Shown here: one piece after another, positions 1 to 6,281 of the stretch
How the letters are laid out: every line of letters begins with the position of its first letter
How positions within the stretch are numbered: position 1 is the stretch's first letter
NCBI GenBank assembly: GCA_003973375.1
Contig: QNYL01000239.1
Location: 1 to 7,389, forward strand
Source of the DNA: Flavobacteriia bacterium
GTDB lineage: Bacteria > Bacteroidota > Bacteroidia > Flavobacteriales > Flavobacteriaceae
Reading direction: 5' to 3'
DNA: 7,389 nucleotides
Translations under genes and position numbers: made by a program
Notes under the pieces: generated by a model
The model's database searches: none
Told to the model about the DNA's origin: nothing
What the model saw: the letters and a program-made list of their open reading frames with translations, nothing else

Positions 1-1
1 A

Positions 2-100
2 AGACGAGGTTTCTTTAAAAAACTATGGCAAAATGATAAAGTGAAAAAAATTGATTTTGAAAGTAAAATTCCCTTGCTTGTTTTAAAAGGAATGCCGTAA
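2..100 (+). CDS. 3' end of an unidentified gene (partial at window edge)
   Basis: An uninterrupted reading frame enters from the left edge and ends at TAA 98-100, giving 33 C-terminal residues that finish KIPLLVLKGMP. The stretch is basic and then hydrophobic, with no motif I recognise, so no function is proposed. The codons look natural for an AT-rich genome (AAA, ATT, GAT, TTA), and the frame stops just before a hairpin and the tRNA-linked repeats, as expected for a gene end bordering an intergenic region. The frame is short, so a chance open frame is possible. Confidence 0.5.
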   Translation, partial: RRGFFKKLWQNDKVKKIDFESKIPLLVLKGMP

Positions 101-103
101 TTT

Positions 104-119
104 GCATTTTAGAAAATGC
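104..119 (+). terminator. Short hairpin after the partial gene
   Basis: GCATTTT (104-110) and AAAATGC (113-119) are perfect reverse complements separated by 2 nt. The hairpin lies 3 nt after the stop codon of the partial gene. No T-run follows, so it may be a weak terminator, a 3'-end stabiliser, or only a local palindrome. Confidence 0.3.
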
Positions 120-120
120 C

Positions 121-168
121 GGGGTTACCAGCCCGTACCTAACGGCACGTTCGGGCGGGTAGCTCAGT
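121..168 (+). repeat. tRNA 5'-end-like pieces split by a palindrome
   Basis: GGGGTTA at 121-127 is identical to the first seven bases of the tRNA-Ala at 404-410. TAGCTCAGT at 160-168 is identical to tRNA bases 411-419. In the tRNA these strings are contiguous; here 32 bases (128-159) separate them. Those bases form an imperfect hairpin: CCAGCCCGTAC pairs with GTTCGGGCGGG apart from two mismatches. The arrangement looks like a tRNA 5' fragment interrupted by a small palindromic element, placed just upstream of the GIY-YIG ORF. D-arm strings are common and the first match is only 7 bases, so the split-fragment reading is an inference. Confidence 0.45.
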
Positions 169-179
169 AACAAGTAAGG

Positions 180-413
180 TTGTATTTTGTTTATAGTGAA
201 AGATTTGATCGGTTTTATGTAGGGATGTCGGCTGATGTCGAACAAAGACTAAAAACTCATAATTCAGGAAAGCTTAGATCAACAAAAGCATATGTTTACT
301 GGACTTTAGTTCATGTTGAAGAATTTGCTAATAGAAAGGAAGCCAGAAAAAGAGAAAAATATTTAAAATCGGCAGCAGGAAGAAGATGGCGTAAAATAAA
401 TTTGGGGTTATAG
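180..413 (+). CDS. Small GIY-YIG nuclease-domain protein, possibly degenerate
   Basis: This 77-residue protein is little more than a GIY-YIG domain of the UvrC/URI type. Visible are FVY (3-5) in the GIY position, YVG (13-15) as YIG, the conserved Arg in the helix QRLKTHNSG (R23), and the ARKREKYLK helix with the expected metal-binding Glu (E59), followed by a basic tail. Family members known to me usually read YVYILYSE in the first strand. Here it is FVYSE, so about three residues (9 bp) appear missing, which would shorten strand 1 and may impair the active site. The only available start is TTG at 180; an in-frame TAA lies at 168-170. The last three sense codons and the stop lie in the tRNA: the TAG (411-413) is tRNA bases 8-10. 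It could be a selfish or repair nuclease, or a decaying copy of a repeated tRNA-linked family. Confidence 0.7.
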   Translation: MYFVYSERFDRFYVGMSADVEQRLKTHNSGKLRSTKAYVYWTLVHVEEFANRKEARKREKYLKSAAGRRWRKINLGL

Positions 414-477
414 CTCAGTTGGCTAGAGTGCTTGACTGGCAGTCAAGAGGTCCGGGGTTCGAATCCCCGTAGCTCCA
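404..477 (+). tRNA. tRNA-Ala (anticodon GGC)
   Basis: The 74-base sequence folds as a complete cloverleaf. The acceptor is GGGGTTA (404-410) with TAGCTCC (470-476), the D stem GCTC with GAGT, the anticodon stem CTTGA (431-435) with TCAAG (443-447), the variable loop AGGTC, and the T stem CGGGG with CCCCG around TTCGAAT. The anticodon is GGC at 438-440, which reads GCC/GCT alanine codons. The G3:U70 pair (G406 with T475), the main alanine identity element, is present. The discriminator is A477, followed by CCT, so the CCA end is not fully encoded and must be added enzymatically. The gene overlaps the end of the GIY-YIG ORF by 10 bases and is followed by a strong terminator. Confidence 0.95.
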
Positions 478-649
478 CCTGATAATCAAAGAGTTAGATG
501 ATGTTAATCGTCTAACTCTTTTTTATTTACAAAAATAATCCCAATTATTGATCAGATGACTATATCCATTTCACAGAGAGTCATCAGATCAATATCTATT
601 CCTCTAAAAAACAACTTGTTTGTTAAGACTCCGGGGCTAAAAAGTTAGA
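469..649 (+). repeat. 181-bp direct repeat, copy 1 (starts in the tRNA 3' end)
   Basis: This block aligns with 1025-1204 almost end to end with few mismatches and small indels. It covers the last nine bases of the tRNA, the terminator, and a second structure in which ATTGATCAGATGACT (547-561) pairs with AGTCATCAGATCAAT (579-593), 15 bp with one mismatch around a 17-base loop. Copy 1 keeps an intact terminator, so it is likely the functional original. Confidence 0.85.
488..524 (+). terminator. Rho-independent terminator of the tRNA-Ala transcript
   Basis: AAAGAGTTAGATGA (488-501) pairs with TCGTCTAACTCTTT (508-521) as a 14-bp stem with one G-T wobble and a 6-base loop, running into a T-rich tract. 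It starts 10 bases after the tRNA, as expected for a tRNA transcription unit. Confidence 0.85.
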
Positions 650-1024
650 AAATAAAAATCACACTACTCAAAACTTTTATTGATCATTGCACAGGGTTCC
701 TTCTGAGAAACGTTGAGTGCCTGAAAGATAAGTGACTTTTAAAGAAAAGCATCTCCGAAGGAGCGATGTGCAGATCCATATGATAATGGCTTAATTCGAA
801 CAGGTCGCCCCTACGGAGCTAATAATGTTTTATGCCAAAATGTTTTATTAATAGCCAGCCTCCACGAGGCTTTTGTATAAGATTTCATAAGATAGAGTTG
901 ATCAGGATATTAAATCCAAATGGAGGGAGAACCGGAAGAATATTTTACAGAATTTCAAATAGCATGAAATTATGCATTATGTTTAAGCTTAATCAAAATA
1001 AATAGTAAGTTCCACAGGAGATCT
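650..1024. other. Non-coding spacer with short palindromic repeats
   Basis: No credible gene is present in this 375-bp stretch. It contains three short GC-richer palindromes in AT-rich DNA: CTCCGAAGGAG (753-763), GCCCCTACGGAGCT (807-820), and AGCCTC/GAGGCT around CAC (857-871). The first two resemble the CTCCGTAGGAG-type intergenic repeats I know from Bacteroidota genomes. The third is followed by TTTGT and could act as a weak terminator on the plus strand. An open frame without a proper start runs to TAG 1003-1005 but matches nothing I recognise. Confidence 0.6.
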
Positions 1025-1204
1025 GTAGCTCAGCCTGATAATCAAAGTGTTAGATAATATTAGTCGTTTAACTGTTTTTTATTTTCAGAAACAATCTCAA
1101 TTATTGATCAGATGACTATATCCATTTCGCATAGAGTCATCAGATCAATATCTATTCCTCTAAAAACAACTTGTTGTTAAGACTCCGGTTTCTAAAAAGT
1201 TAGA
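1025..1204 (+). repeat. 181-bp direct repeat, copy 2 (eroded)
   Basis: The copy begins at GTAGCTC, the counterpart of the tRNA 3' end, and continues through the eroded terminator to TAAAAAGTTAGA. The terminator stem has lost pairing (AAAGTGTTAGAT against GTTTAACTGTTT). The second hairpin is fully kept: ATTGATCAGATGACT (1103-1117) pairs with AGTCATCAGATCAAT (1135-1149). The copy ends 10 bases before the sulfatase stop codon, so it also forms that gene's 3' flank. The rest of the tRNA is absent upstream. Confidence 0.85.
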
Positions 1205-1214
1205 GAGAATTCCT

Positions 1215-2681
1215 TTAATTATAGATTCTTGTATTCCCTTTTTCCCACAACGTCAATAAGCTGTCAACAAGATGAGGATTGTCCGGAGCAATATTTACCA
1301 ACTCTATATCACTTTTCGTATGATCATAAAGCTCATACACTTTTTTGCCATTTCGGAAATATACAATAAAATGATACTCAGGGGTACGCATTGAGATCCC
1401 TTTACGAAAATAACTAAATGCCTTGTTATCCCAGGTACTATCCCTGCCTTCCAAAACCGGAACCAGACTTTTTCCATCTGTAAAAGAGGGGACTTCCAAT
1501 CCGCACAACTCACTTATGCTGGGATACAGATCGATACTACTCACTATATTTTCATTTTTTATTCCACCTTTCCGGTTGGGTACTTTAACGATCAACGTAC
1601 TTTTAAGTGCCCTTTCAAAAATGGTGTGTTTGCCCCATACAAGCTGATCGCCAAGATGCCATCCATGATCTCCCCACACAATAACAATGGTATTTTTATC
1701 CAGTCCTAAACGTTTAAGTTCATCCAGTACTTTTCCTACCTGGGCATCAACATAACTGATACATGCAAAATATGCATGACGTAGTTTTCGCTCATAGGCT
1801 TCCGAAACAGACCCTTTTAACGATGCTTTTTCATCTCCCAGCCTGTAGGAATTAAACTCCCCGCTGTTGTGCAGACTGGCAATATCTGTATTCTCAGGAA
1901 TTTTTCTTACAGGAGCAAGAGGCAATTTTTCTTCATCATACATATCCCAGTATTTTTTTGGAGAATTAAACGGGAGATGAGGTTTAAAAAAGCCCACTCC
2001 AAGAAAAAACGGTTTGCCTTTCTCTTTAAGCTCACGCAGTTTTTCTATTGCAAGATTTGCCGTAAGACCATCAACATACCCCGTATCACTGACTTCAGCC
2101 ATTTCATATGGCTTCACCATGTTCTTTTTGGCATTTCTGTTACTGCCATCAGCAAAACCAAAAAAAGCATTATGACCTGTTCCCCATTTGCCAGAATCGA
2201 ACAACATCTCATCCCAGCTGTCAGGAAGTTCCCTGACATTACTTTTCGGCTCGAGATATTTATATACGTACCCATCCGGATAATGGCTTATTTTTCCGAT
2301 ACCAACTGTATAATACCCGTTTTGCCTGAGATATTTTATAAAGGTCATCGGTCTTTCCTCCTTTGGCCTGTGCGTAATATTTATCACGGATGCATCATTT
2401 AAAAGATCATTTTTATTTCGGGGTAATTTTCCTGTCAGCATAGAATACCTTGAAGCACCACATGTGGGCACCTGTGCAAAATGTTTGGTAAAAAGTATTC
2501 CTTCTGATGCCAGTTTATCGAGGTTAGGAGATTTGATATAATCCTTACCATAGCAACCCAGTTCAGCTCTGAGATCATCAATGGAAATAAATAGAATATT
2601 GGGTTTTGGCGGATCTTTTTCCTTTTGCGATGAACATCCGGTAAAGATCAAAACAATAAGAAACAGAACAGAATAACGCAT
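1215..2681 (-). CDS. Surface lipoprotein sulfatase, iduronate-2-sulfatase-like
   Basis: A 488-residue type I formylglycine-dependent sulfatase that hydrolyses a sulfate ester, probably on a glycan. Residues 1-15 form a lipoprotein leader ending in the lipobox FTGC, with Cys16 lipidated. The following SSQKEKD resembles the charged Bacteroidota surface-export signal. Active-site candidates are D35/D36, the signature CGASR with C74 (converted to formylglycine) and R78, K130/H133 in GKISH, H235 in KPHLPF, D338/H339 in WGDHGWHLG, and K351 in GKH. Spacing and flanking motifs match human iduronate-2-sulfatase (KPHIPF, DHGW, K 13 residues after the Asp). The signature has Ala where many sulfatases have Pro, an accepted variant. 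The gene is full length. The neighbouring fucose genes suggest a sulfated fucose-containing substrate, but the sequence does not fix the sugar or the sulfate position. No maturase gene is in the window. Confidence 0.92.
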   Translation of the reverse strand: MRYSVLFLIVLIFTGCSSQKEKDPPKPNILFISIDDLRAELGCYGKDYIKSPNLDKLASEGILFTKHFAQVPTCGASRYSMLTGKLPRNKNDLLNDASVINITHRPKEERPMTFIKYLRQNGYYTVGIGKISHYPDGYVYKYLEPKSNVRELPDSWDEMLFDSGKWGTGHNAFFGFADGSNRNAKKNMVKPYEMAEVSDTGYVDGLTANLAIEKLRELKEKGKPFFLGVGFFKPHLPFNSPKKYWDMYDEEKLPLAPVRKIPENTDIASLHNSGEFNSYRLGDEKASLKGSVSEAYERKLRHAYFACISYVDAQVGKVLDELKRLGLDKNTIVIVWGDHGWHLGDQLVWGKHTIFERALKSTLIVKVPNRKGGIKNENIVSSIDLYPSISELCGLEVPSFTDGKSLVPVLEGRDSTWDNKAFSYFRKGISMRTPEYHFIVYFRNGKKVYELYDHTKSDIELVNIAPDNPHLVDSLLTLWEKGNTRIYN

Positions 2682-2712
2682 AATAATAAATTTAAATAAA
2701 AAACGAAAAAAG

Positions 2713-2720
2713 CAAATTTA
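2713..2720 (-). promoter_or_regulatory. Candidate promoter -7 box for the sulfatase
   Basis: On the minus strand this reads TAAATTTG, an exact match to the Bacteroidota -7 consensus TAnnTTTG. It lies 31 bases before the ATG. CTTTTGG at 2735-2741 could supply the -33 TTTG-type box, but the 15-base spacing is shorter than usual. It suggests that the sulfatase is transcribed separately from the fuc operon. Confidence 0.45.
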
Positions 2721-2846
2721 TCCTTAGATTAGATCCAAAAGTAATTATTAACAATGTGAATCAAGAGTTAAATATAAAAAGAGTTGAAATTTTTTTTATT
2801 TCAAGAACAATTGGTTTCAGATAGGATTTTTTTTCGATAAGAATAT

Positions 2847-3069
2847 AAGACCGTTGCAATACTATTTTAAATTATGAAATAAAGACAATTCCTTACCCAA
2901 CTTCTTCTTACTCAAAAACCTGCTTCGCAGCAAGGCGAGCCTGCTTCGCAGCAAGGCGAGCCTGCCTTGCCGCAGGCGGGTTTAAGTCCTCATAAACAAA
3001 AGTTTACTGCGGGTTAAATTTTTCTCGGGCGTCGAATTTGAACAAATAATCGCCTTTTGCAACGGTCTT
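2847..3069. mobile_element. MITE-like non-coding insertion with terminal inverted repeats
   Basis: AAGACCGTTGCAA at 2847-2859 and TTGCAACGGTCTT at 3057-3069 are perfect 13-bp inverted repeats. AATAT lies directly outside both ends (2842-2846 and 3070-3074), consistent with a 5-bp target-site duplication. The 223-bp element has no transposase frame, so it would need to be mobilised in trans by an insertion sequence with matching ends. The ends recall some IS5-type termini, but I cannot assign a family. The flanks are AT-rich, so the duplication could be chance. Confidence 0.65.
2919..2980. repeat. Tandem 21-bp palindromic repeat, two and a part copies
   Basis: Positions 2919-2939 and 2940-2960 are identical 21-base units. 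A diverged third unit, CCTGCCTTGCCGCAGGCGGG, follows at 2961-2980. Each unit contains CTGC-TTC-GCAG, and the third contains CCTGC/GCAGG, so each can fold. The block is far more GC-rich than its surroundings and sits inside the MITE-like element. Similar GC-rich palindromes are scattered between genes in many Flavobacteria-like genomes. Confidence 0.85.
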
Positions 3070-3080
3070 AATATATAAAC

Positions 3081-3110
3081 AAAAAAGAGACGTTTCCTCA
3101 AAAACGCCCC
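3081..3110 (-). terminator. Rho-independent terminator of the fuc operon
   Basis: Read on the minus strand, GGGGCGTTT (3110-3102) pairs with AAACGTCTC (3095-3087) as 9 bp with two G-U wobbles around a 6-base loop, followed by six Ts (3086-3081). It begins 31 bases after the kinase stop codon and should separate the fuc operon from the sulfatase. Confidence 0.75.
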
Positions 3111-3140
3111 TTTTCCCAAAACTCAAATAAATTAAAAAAA

Positions 3141-4457
3141 CTATTCAATCAAATATTTCTTCATCAGCAACGCAGCACCCAGGGCACTTTCATTGCTTAT
3201 TTTTGATATTTTAACCTGAACTTCCGGCAACAGTTGACCTAAATAATACCGGAAATATTCATTTTTACTAAAGCCTCCTGAAATATAAATATCCTTTAAA
3301 TTGTGATCTTTATCCAGAATCAATTCTATCCCCTCAAAAACCAACCTGCTGATCTCATACATCAGTTGTGCATACGCCTGTTTATAATTTTTAAAGCGGT
3401 TGATCTGTTGAAGATCTGCCATAAAATCCTGCGGAATCCCATTGGGGAAAAATATCTTTTCAGATCGGTCAATTACTTTCTCACACAACTCTTTATTCAG
3501 CTCCATCGTAAAAAACCGGCTCTCTTTTTCATTAAAAAACTCAGAGATCTTCTTTTCATTTACTTCATGCACATGCCCTAAAAACTGCATGGATGATTTT
3601 ACTTGTTGTTTTTCAGGAGTTAAAAAACACAAACAATTCTGCTCCAGCTGTGACTGGGTAAGTTTTTCCTTACTAAAAGGATTCATACTGAGGATCCAGG
3701 TACCCGTGGAAAGCAAAATAAATTCGCTACCGGTATATTCCTGCAAAAGCGGAATAAGCGAAGAAGAACTGTCGTGTAATCCCGAGCCTATCGCAATCCT
3801 TTCATCTCCTTCATTGATAAAAACAACCTCATCTCCTTTTTCCGGTTCCGGTAAACTGATGCCTTCCTTCTCAAGCCAGTAATGGTATTCCATTTTGTCA
3901 AAATCCCATGTAGCAGTATGTGCTCCTATAGATGTAAAATCGGCCGTGATCTTCTTTGAAAAGAGATAGCTCAGATATTGCGGATAATGCAGGATCGACC
4001 TGACGTTTTCCCAATATTGCGGTTTTTTATTCTTTAACCAATAGATCTGTAAACCCGCGTTGAGCATACCATAGGCGGGAGAAGCTGTTTTTCGTGAAAA
4101 TTCATTTACCCCGCCATATTTATTGTAAAACTCGGTAAAATCTATATCCTCCAGCGGTTTCAAATAATTGTACAAGGGCGTTATTCTTTTCCCGTTCTCA
4201 TCGAGATAAACCACCGTAGCGCCATGGGTTGTAAAATTAATGGCTTTGACTCTGTAATTGCCTTCTTTTTGAATGGTATCGATCTTTGAATCGATCCAGT
4301 TTTCAATCGCTTCTATATCATCACATGGAAAACCATCATCGTCTGTAATCTCATCAAAGCTGATAATATCTTCATAAACTATTGTCAGGTTTTTATCGAA
4401 TAAAAAGATCTTCTTATTCGTTTTCCCGATATCAAAAATAGCAATTACATCTGTCAT
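3141..4457 (-). CDS. fucK: FGGY-family sugar kinase, probable L-fuculokinase
   Basis: A 438-residue cytoplasmic FGGY/ribulokinase-family kinase, expected to phosphorylate the isomerase product, L-fuculose, at C1 with ATP. The N-terminal lobe opens with the phosphate-binding strand FDIGKTNKK (8-16), and FTTHGATVVYLD (75-86) matches the family's sugar-lobe core. GLHDSSSS (226-233) carries the likely catalytic base D229. The C-terminal lobe has STGTW (250-254) and ISGGFSKNEYF (392-402), followed by ESALGAALL, the usual nucleotide-binding elements. It is somewhat shorter than E. coli FucK (about 480 residues) but complete. It starts 6 bases after the fucI stop, with AAGAGG directly touching the ATG, which suggests translational coupling. 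Substrate assignment rests on the fucI neighbour; L-rhamnulose, also a 6-deoxyketose, is the main alternative. Confidence 0.8.
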   Translation of the reverse strand: MTDVIAIFDIGKTNKKIFLFDKNLTIVYEDIISFDEITDDDGFPCDDIEAIENWIDSKIDTIQKEGNYRVKAINFTTHGATVVYLDENGKRITPLYNYLKPLEDIDFTEFYNKYGGVNEFSRKTASPAYGMLNAGLQIYWLKNKKPQYWENVRSILHYPQYLSYLFSKKITADFTSIGAHTATWDFDKMEYHYWLEKEGISLPEPEKGDEVVFINEGDERIAIGSGLHDSSSSLIPLLQEYTGSEFILLSTGTWILSMNPFSKEKLTQSQLEQNCLCFLTPEKQQVKSSMQFLGHVHEVNEKKISEFFNEKESRFFTMELNKELCEKVIDRSEKIFFPNGIPQDFMADLQQINRFKNYKQAYAQLMYEISRLVFEGIELILDKDHNLKDIYISGGFSKNEYFRYYLGQLLPEVQVKISKISNESALGAALLMKKYLIE

Positions 4458-4463
4458 CCTCTT

Positions 4464-6248
4464 TTATTTAAAACCATACAACGGACCATAATTTTTACAG
4501 GCTCTGTAATCTGCTCCTTCTTTTTCCGATCCAAAAGCATTCCATGCGCTTGGGCGGAAGATCTTATCCTCGTCAACATTATGCATGTTTACAGGAATAC
4601 GCAGCATAGAAGCCAGCGTGATCAGATCGGCACCGATATGCCCATAGGAAATAGCTCCGTGGTTGGCACCCCAGTTGGCCATTACTGAATATACATCTTT
4701 AAAATTGCCTTTTTCACTTAATCTGGGTACAAACCAAGTGGTTGGCCAGGTTGGATTGGTTCTCTCATCTAGAACAGCATGGATATCCTCGGGTAATTCT
4801 ACACTCCATCCCTCAGCAATCTGTAAAACAGGGCCTATTCCTTTTACAATATTAATTCTCGACATGGTCAAAGGCATGGTCCCTTTGGTTTTAAATTGTG
4901 AAGAATATCCTCCGCCTCTGAAATAGGTCTTTACCGCCTGAGGCCATTGTGTATTATCAAGACATTTTTGAACTTCCTCCTCGGTAATCTCCCAAAAAGG
5001 TTTCATTACCGGATTTCCTTCTTCATCCGACTGCTGACCTGTAGCATCCAGAGTGGTTGATCCCGAATTGATCAGGTGAATGATACCGTTTTTAGCAATT
5101 CCGGTAAGTTCTTTTCCGGTAACTCTTTTTACTGCTTCCGGACTCCAGTAAGTACGTACATCCGAGAACATCTGAGCTCTGTTGGATAACAAATGACCAA
5201 AGAGCATGGAAACCGCATTTAAGGAATCGTTCTCAGTTGCAAAAACAAAAGCTTCACGGATTCCGTTCCAGTCGAAAGAAGAGTTCAGTATCGATTCGGT
5301 AAAATCGGCATTAGGCTGATAATCCGTCCATTGACGCTGCCCCTGGAATCCACCCATAATGGCGTTTCTGCCCAGAGATTCTTCATTGTAACCCATCTCT
5401 TTTAACTTCGGATTACCGATCATCATATCTTTACAGATCAGGGTCATTTTAACAACGGCTTCCCATTCCTGTTCCTTTCTTTTGGTATCGGCCTTTTTTT
5501 CCTCACTGTTATAATCAACACCTTCCTTACAGTTTTCCTTTGTCCATGCCAGTGCTTTTTTAAATTCTTCCTGATCGTAGATCCCTTGATCCATACGTCG
5601 AAGAATTTCTATCGACTCAACAAATTCGGTTCTTACACCCAGGTAATCCTGAAAGAAACCTGAATCAACCATTGATCCGGCAATTCCCATTGAGCTATAG
5701 CCGATAGAGAGATAGGATTTTCCTTTCATCTGTGCTACCGCCAAAGCAGATTTAACAAATCTCAACAGCTTTTCTTTTACGTCCTCAGGGATGTTAGTAT
5801 CTCCGGCATCCTGAACGTCACGTCCGTAAATACCAAATGCAGGCAGACCTTTTTGAGAATAACCGGCCAGTGCTGCTGCCAGATAAACCGCTCCGGGTCT
5901 TTCGGTACCATTAAATCCCCAAACCGCTTTCGGGATCAAAGGATCGGTATCCATTACTTCGGTTCCGTAGCACCAGGCAGGAGTTACCGTTAAGGAAACC
6001 CCAACGCCTTCACGTTGAAATTTATCAGCACACATTGCTGCTTCTGCCACACCTCCTATATTGGTATCGGCAATGACACATTCTACTTTTTCTCCACTTG
6101 GAAAACGAAGGTTTTCCTCAATGAGTTTCGCTGCAGCTTTTGCCATATTCATGCACTGATCTTCCAGTGATTCTCTTACACCATCTTCTCTCCCGTCTAT
6201 TACAGGTCTTATTCCTACTTTTGGCAATCTGCCTATTAATCTGTTCAT
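4464..6248 (-). CDS. fucI: L-fucose isomerase
   Basis: A 594-residue protein collinear with E. coli FucI (591 residues) from start to end. It converts L-fucose to L-fuculose in the cytoplasm and needs a divalent metal, normally Mn2+. The three metal ligands of E. coli (E337, D361, H528) correspond to E339 in FATENDSL, D363 in [10 protein letters not shown] and H530 in NWGANHG. Long blocks are nearly identical to the family, including [10 protein letters not shown] (11-20), [19 protein letters not shown] (110-128), YFRGGGYSS and the end [14 protein letters not shown]. Some FucI enzymes also accept D-arabinose. It is the middle gene of the operon, 33 bases after the aldolase stop and 6 bases before the kinase. 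No Shine-Dalgarno sequence is seen before the ATG, as is common in Bacteroidota. The identification is secure. Confidence 0.97.
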   Translation of the reverse strand: MNRLIGRLPKVGIRPVIDGREDGVRESLEDQCMNMAKAAAKLIEENLRFPSGEKVECVIADTNIGGVAEAAMCADKFQREGVGVSLTVTPAWCYGTEVMDTDPLIPKAVWGFNGTERPGAVYLAAALAGYSQKGLPAFGIYGRDVQDAGDTNIPEDVKEKLLRFVKSALAVAQMKGKSYLSIGYSSMGIAGSMVDSGFFQDYLGVRTEFVESIEILRRMDQGIYDQEEFKKALAWTKENCKEGVDYNSEEKKADTKRKEQEWEAVVKMTLICKDMMIGNPKLKEMGYNEESLGRNAIMGGFQGQRQWTDYQPNADFTESILNSSFDWNGIREAFVFATENDSLNAVSMLFGHLLSNRAQMFSDVRTYWSPEAVKRVTGKELTGIAKNGIIHLINSGSTTLDATGQQSDEEGNPVMKPFWEITEEEVQKCLDNTQWPQAVKTYFRGGGYSSQFKTKGTMPLTMSRINIVKGIGPVLQIAEGWSVELPEDIHAVLDERTNPTWPTTWFVPRLSEKGNFKDVYSVMANWGANHGAISYGHIGADLITLASMLRIPVNMHNVDEDKIFRPSAWNAFGSEKEGADYRACKNYGPLYGFK

Positions 6249-6281
6249 AATTATATCTGTTAAAAAATTATACTTTTGTTT

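Noticed and set aside
15..245. A 76-codon minus-strand open frame across the tRNA-like pieces
   Set aside because: It crosses the partial gene, the palindrome and the GIY-YIG ORF on the opposite strand and matches no family.
397..404. TAAATTTG, a perfect -7 promoter match just before the tRNA
   Set aside because: It ends on the first base of the tRNA, so transcription would begin inside the tRNA and could not give a functional product.
881..1005. Short plus-strand open frame ending at TAG 1003
   Set aside because: The only ATG (964) leaves 13 codons, and the longer frame has no plausible start or recognisable similarity.
1869..2402. A 177-codon plus-strand open frame opposite the sulfatase
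   Set aside because: It lies entirely antisense to a gene with intact catalytic motifs, and its translation has no recognisable domain; it is a shadow of that gene.
2784..2804. TTGAAAT/ATTTCAA inverted repeat upstream of the sulfatase
   Set aside because: It is a 7-bp AT-rich stem in very AT-rich DNA, expected by chance, with no clear role.
2919..2980. Possible CRISPR-like array
   Set aside because: The units are directly adjacent without spacers, and no cas gene is nearby; it is a tandem palindromic repeat.
3303..3882. Overlapping plus-strand open frames opposite the kinase
   Set aside because: They are antisense to a well-conserved FGGY kinase and have no family features.
4663..4926. Plus-strand open frame opposite fucI
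   Set aside because: It is antisense to the most conserved gene in the window, with no start context or domain of its own.
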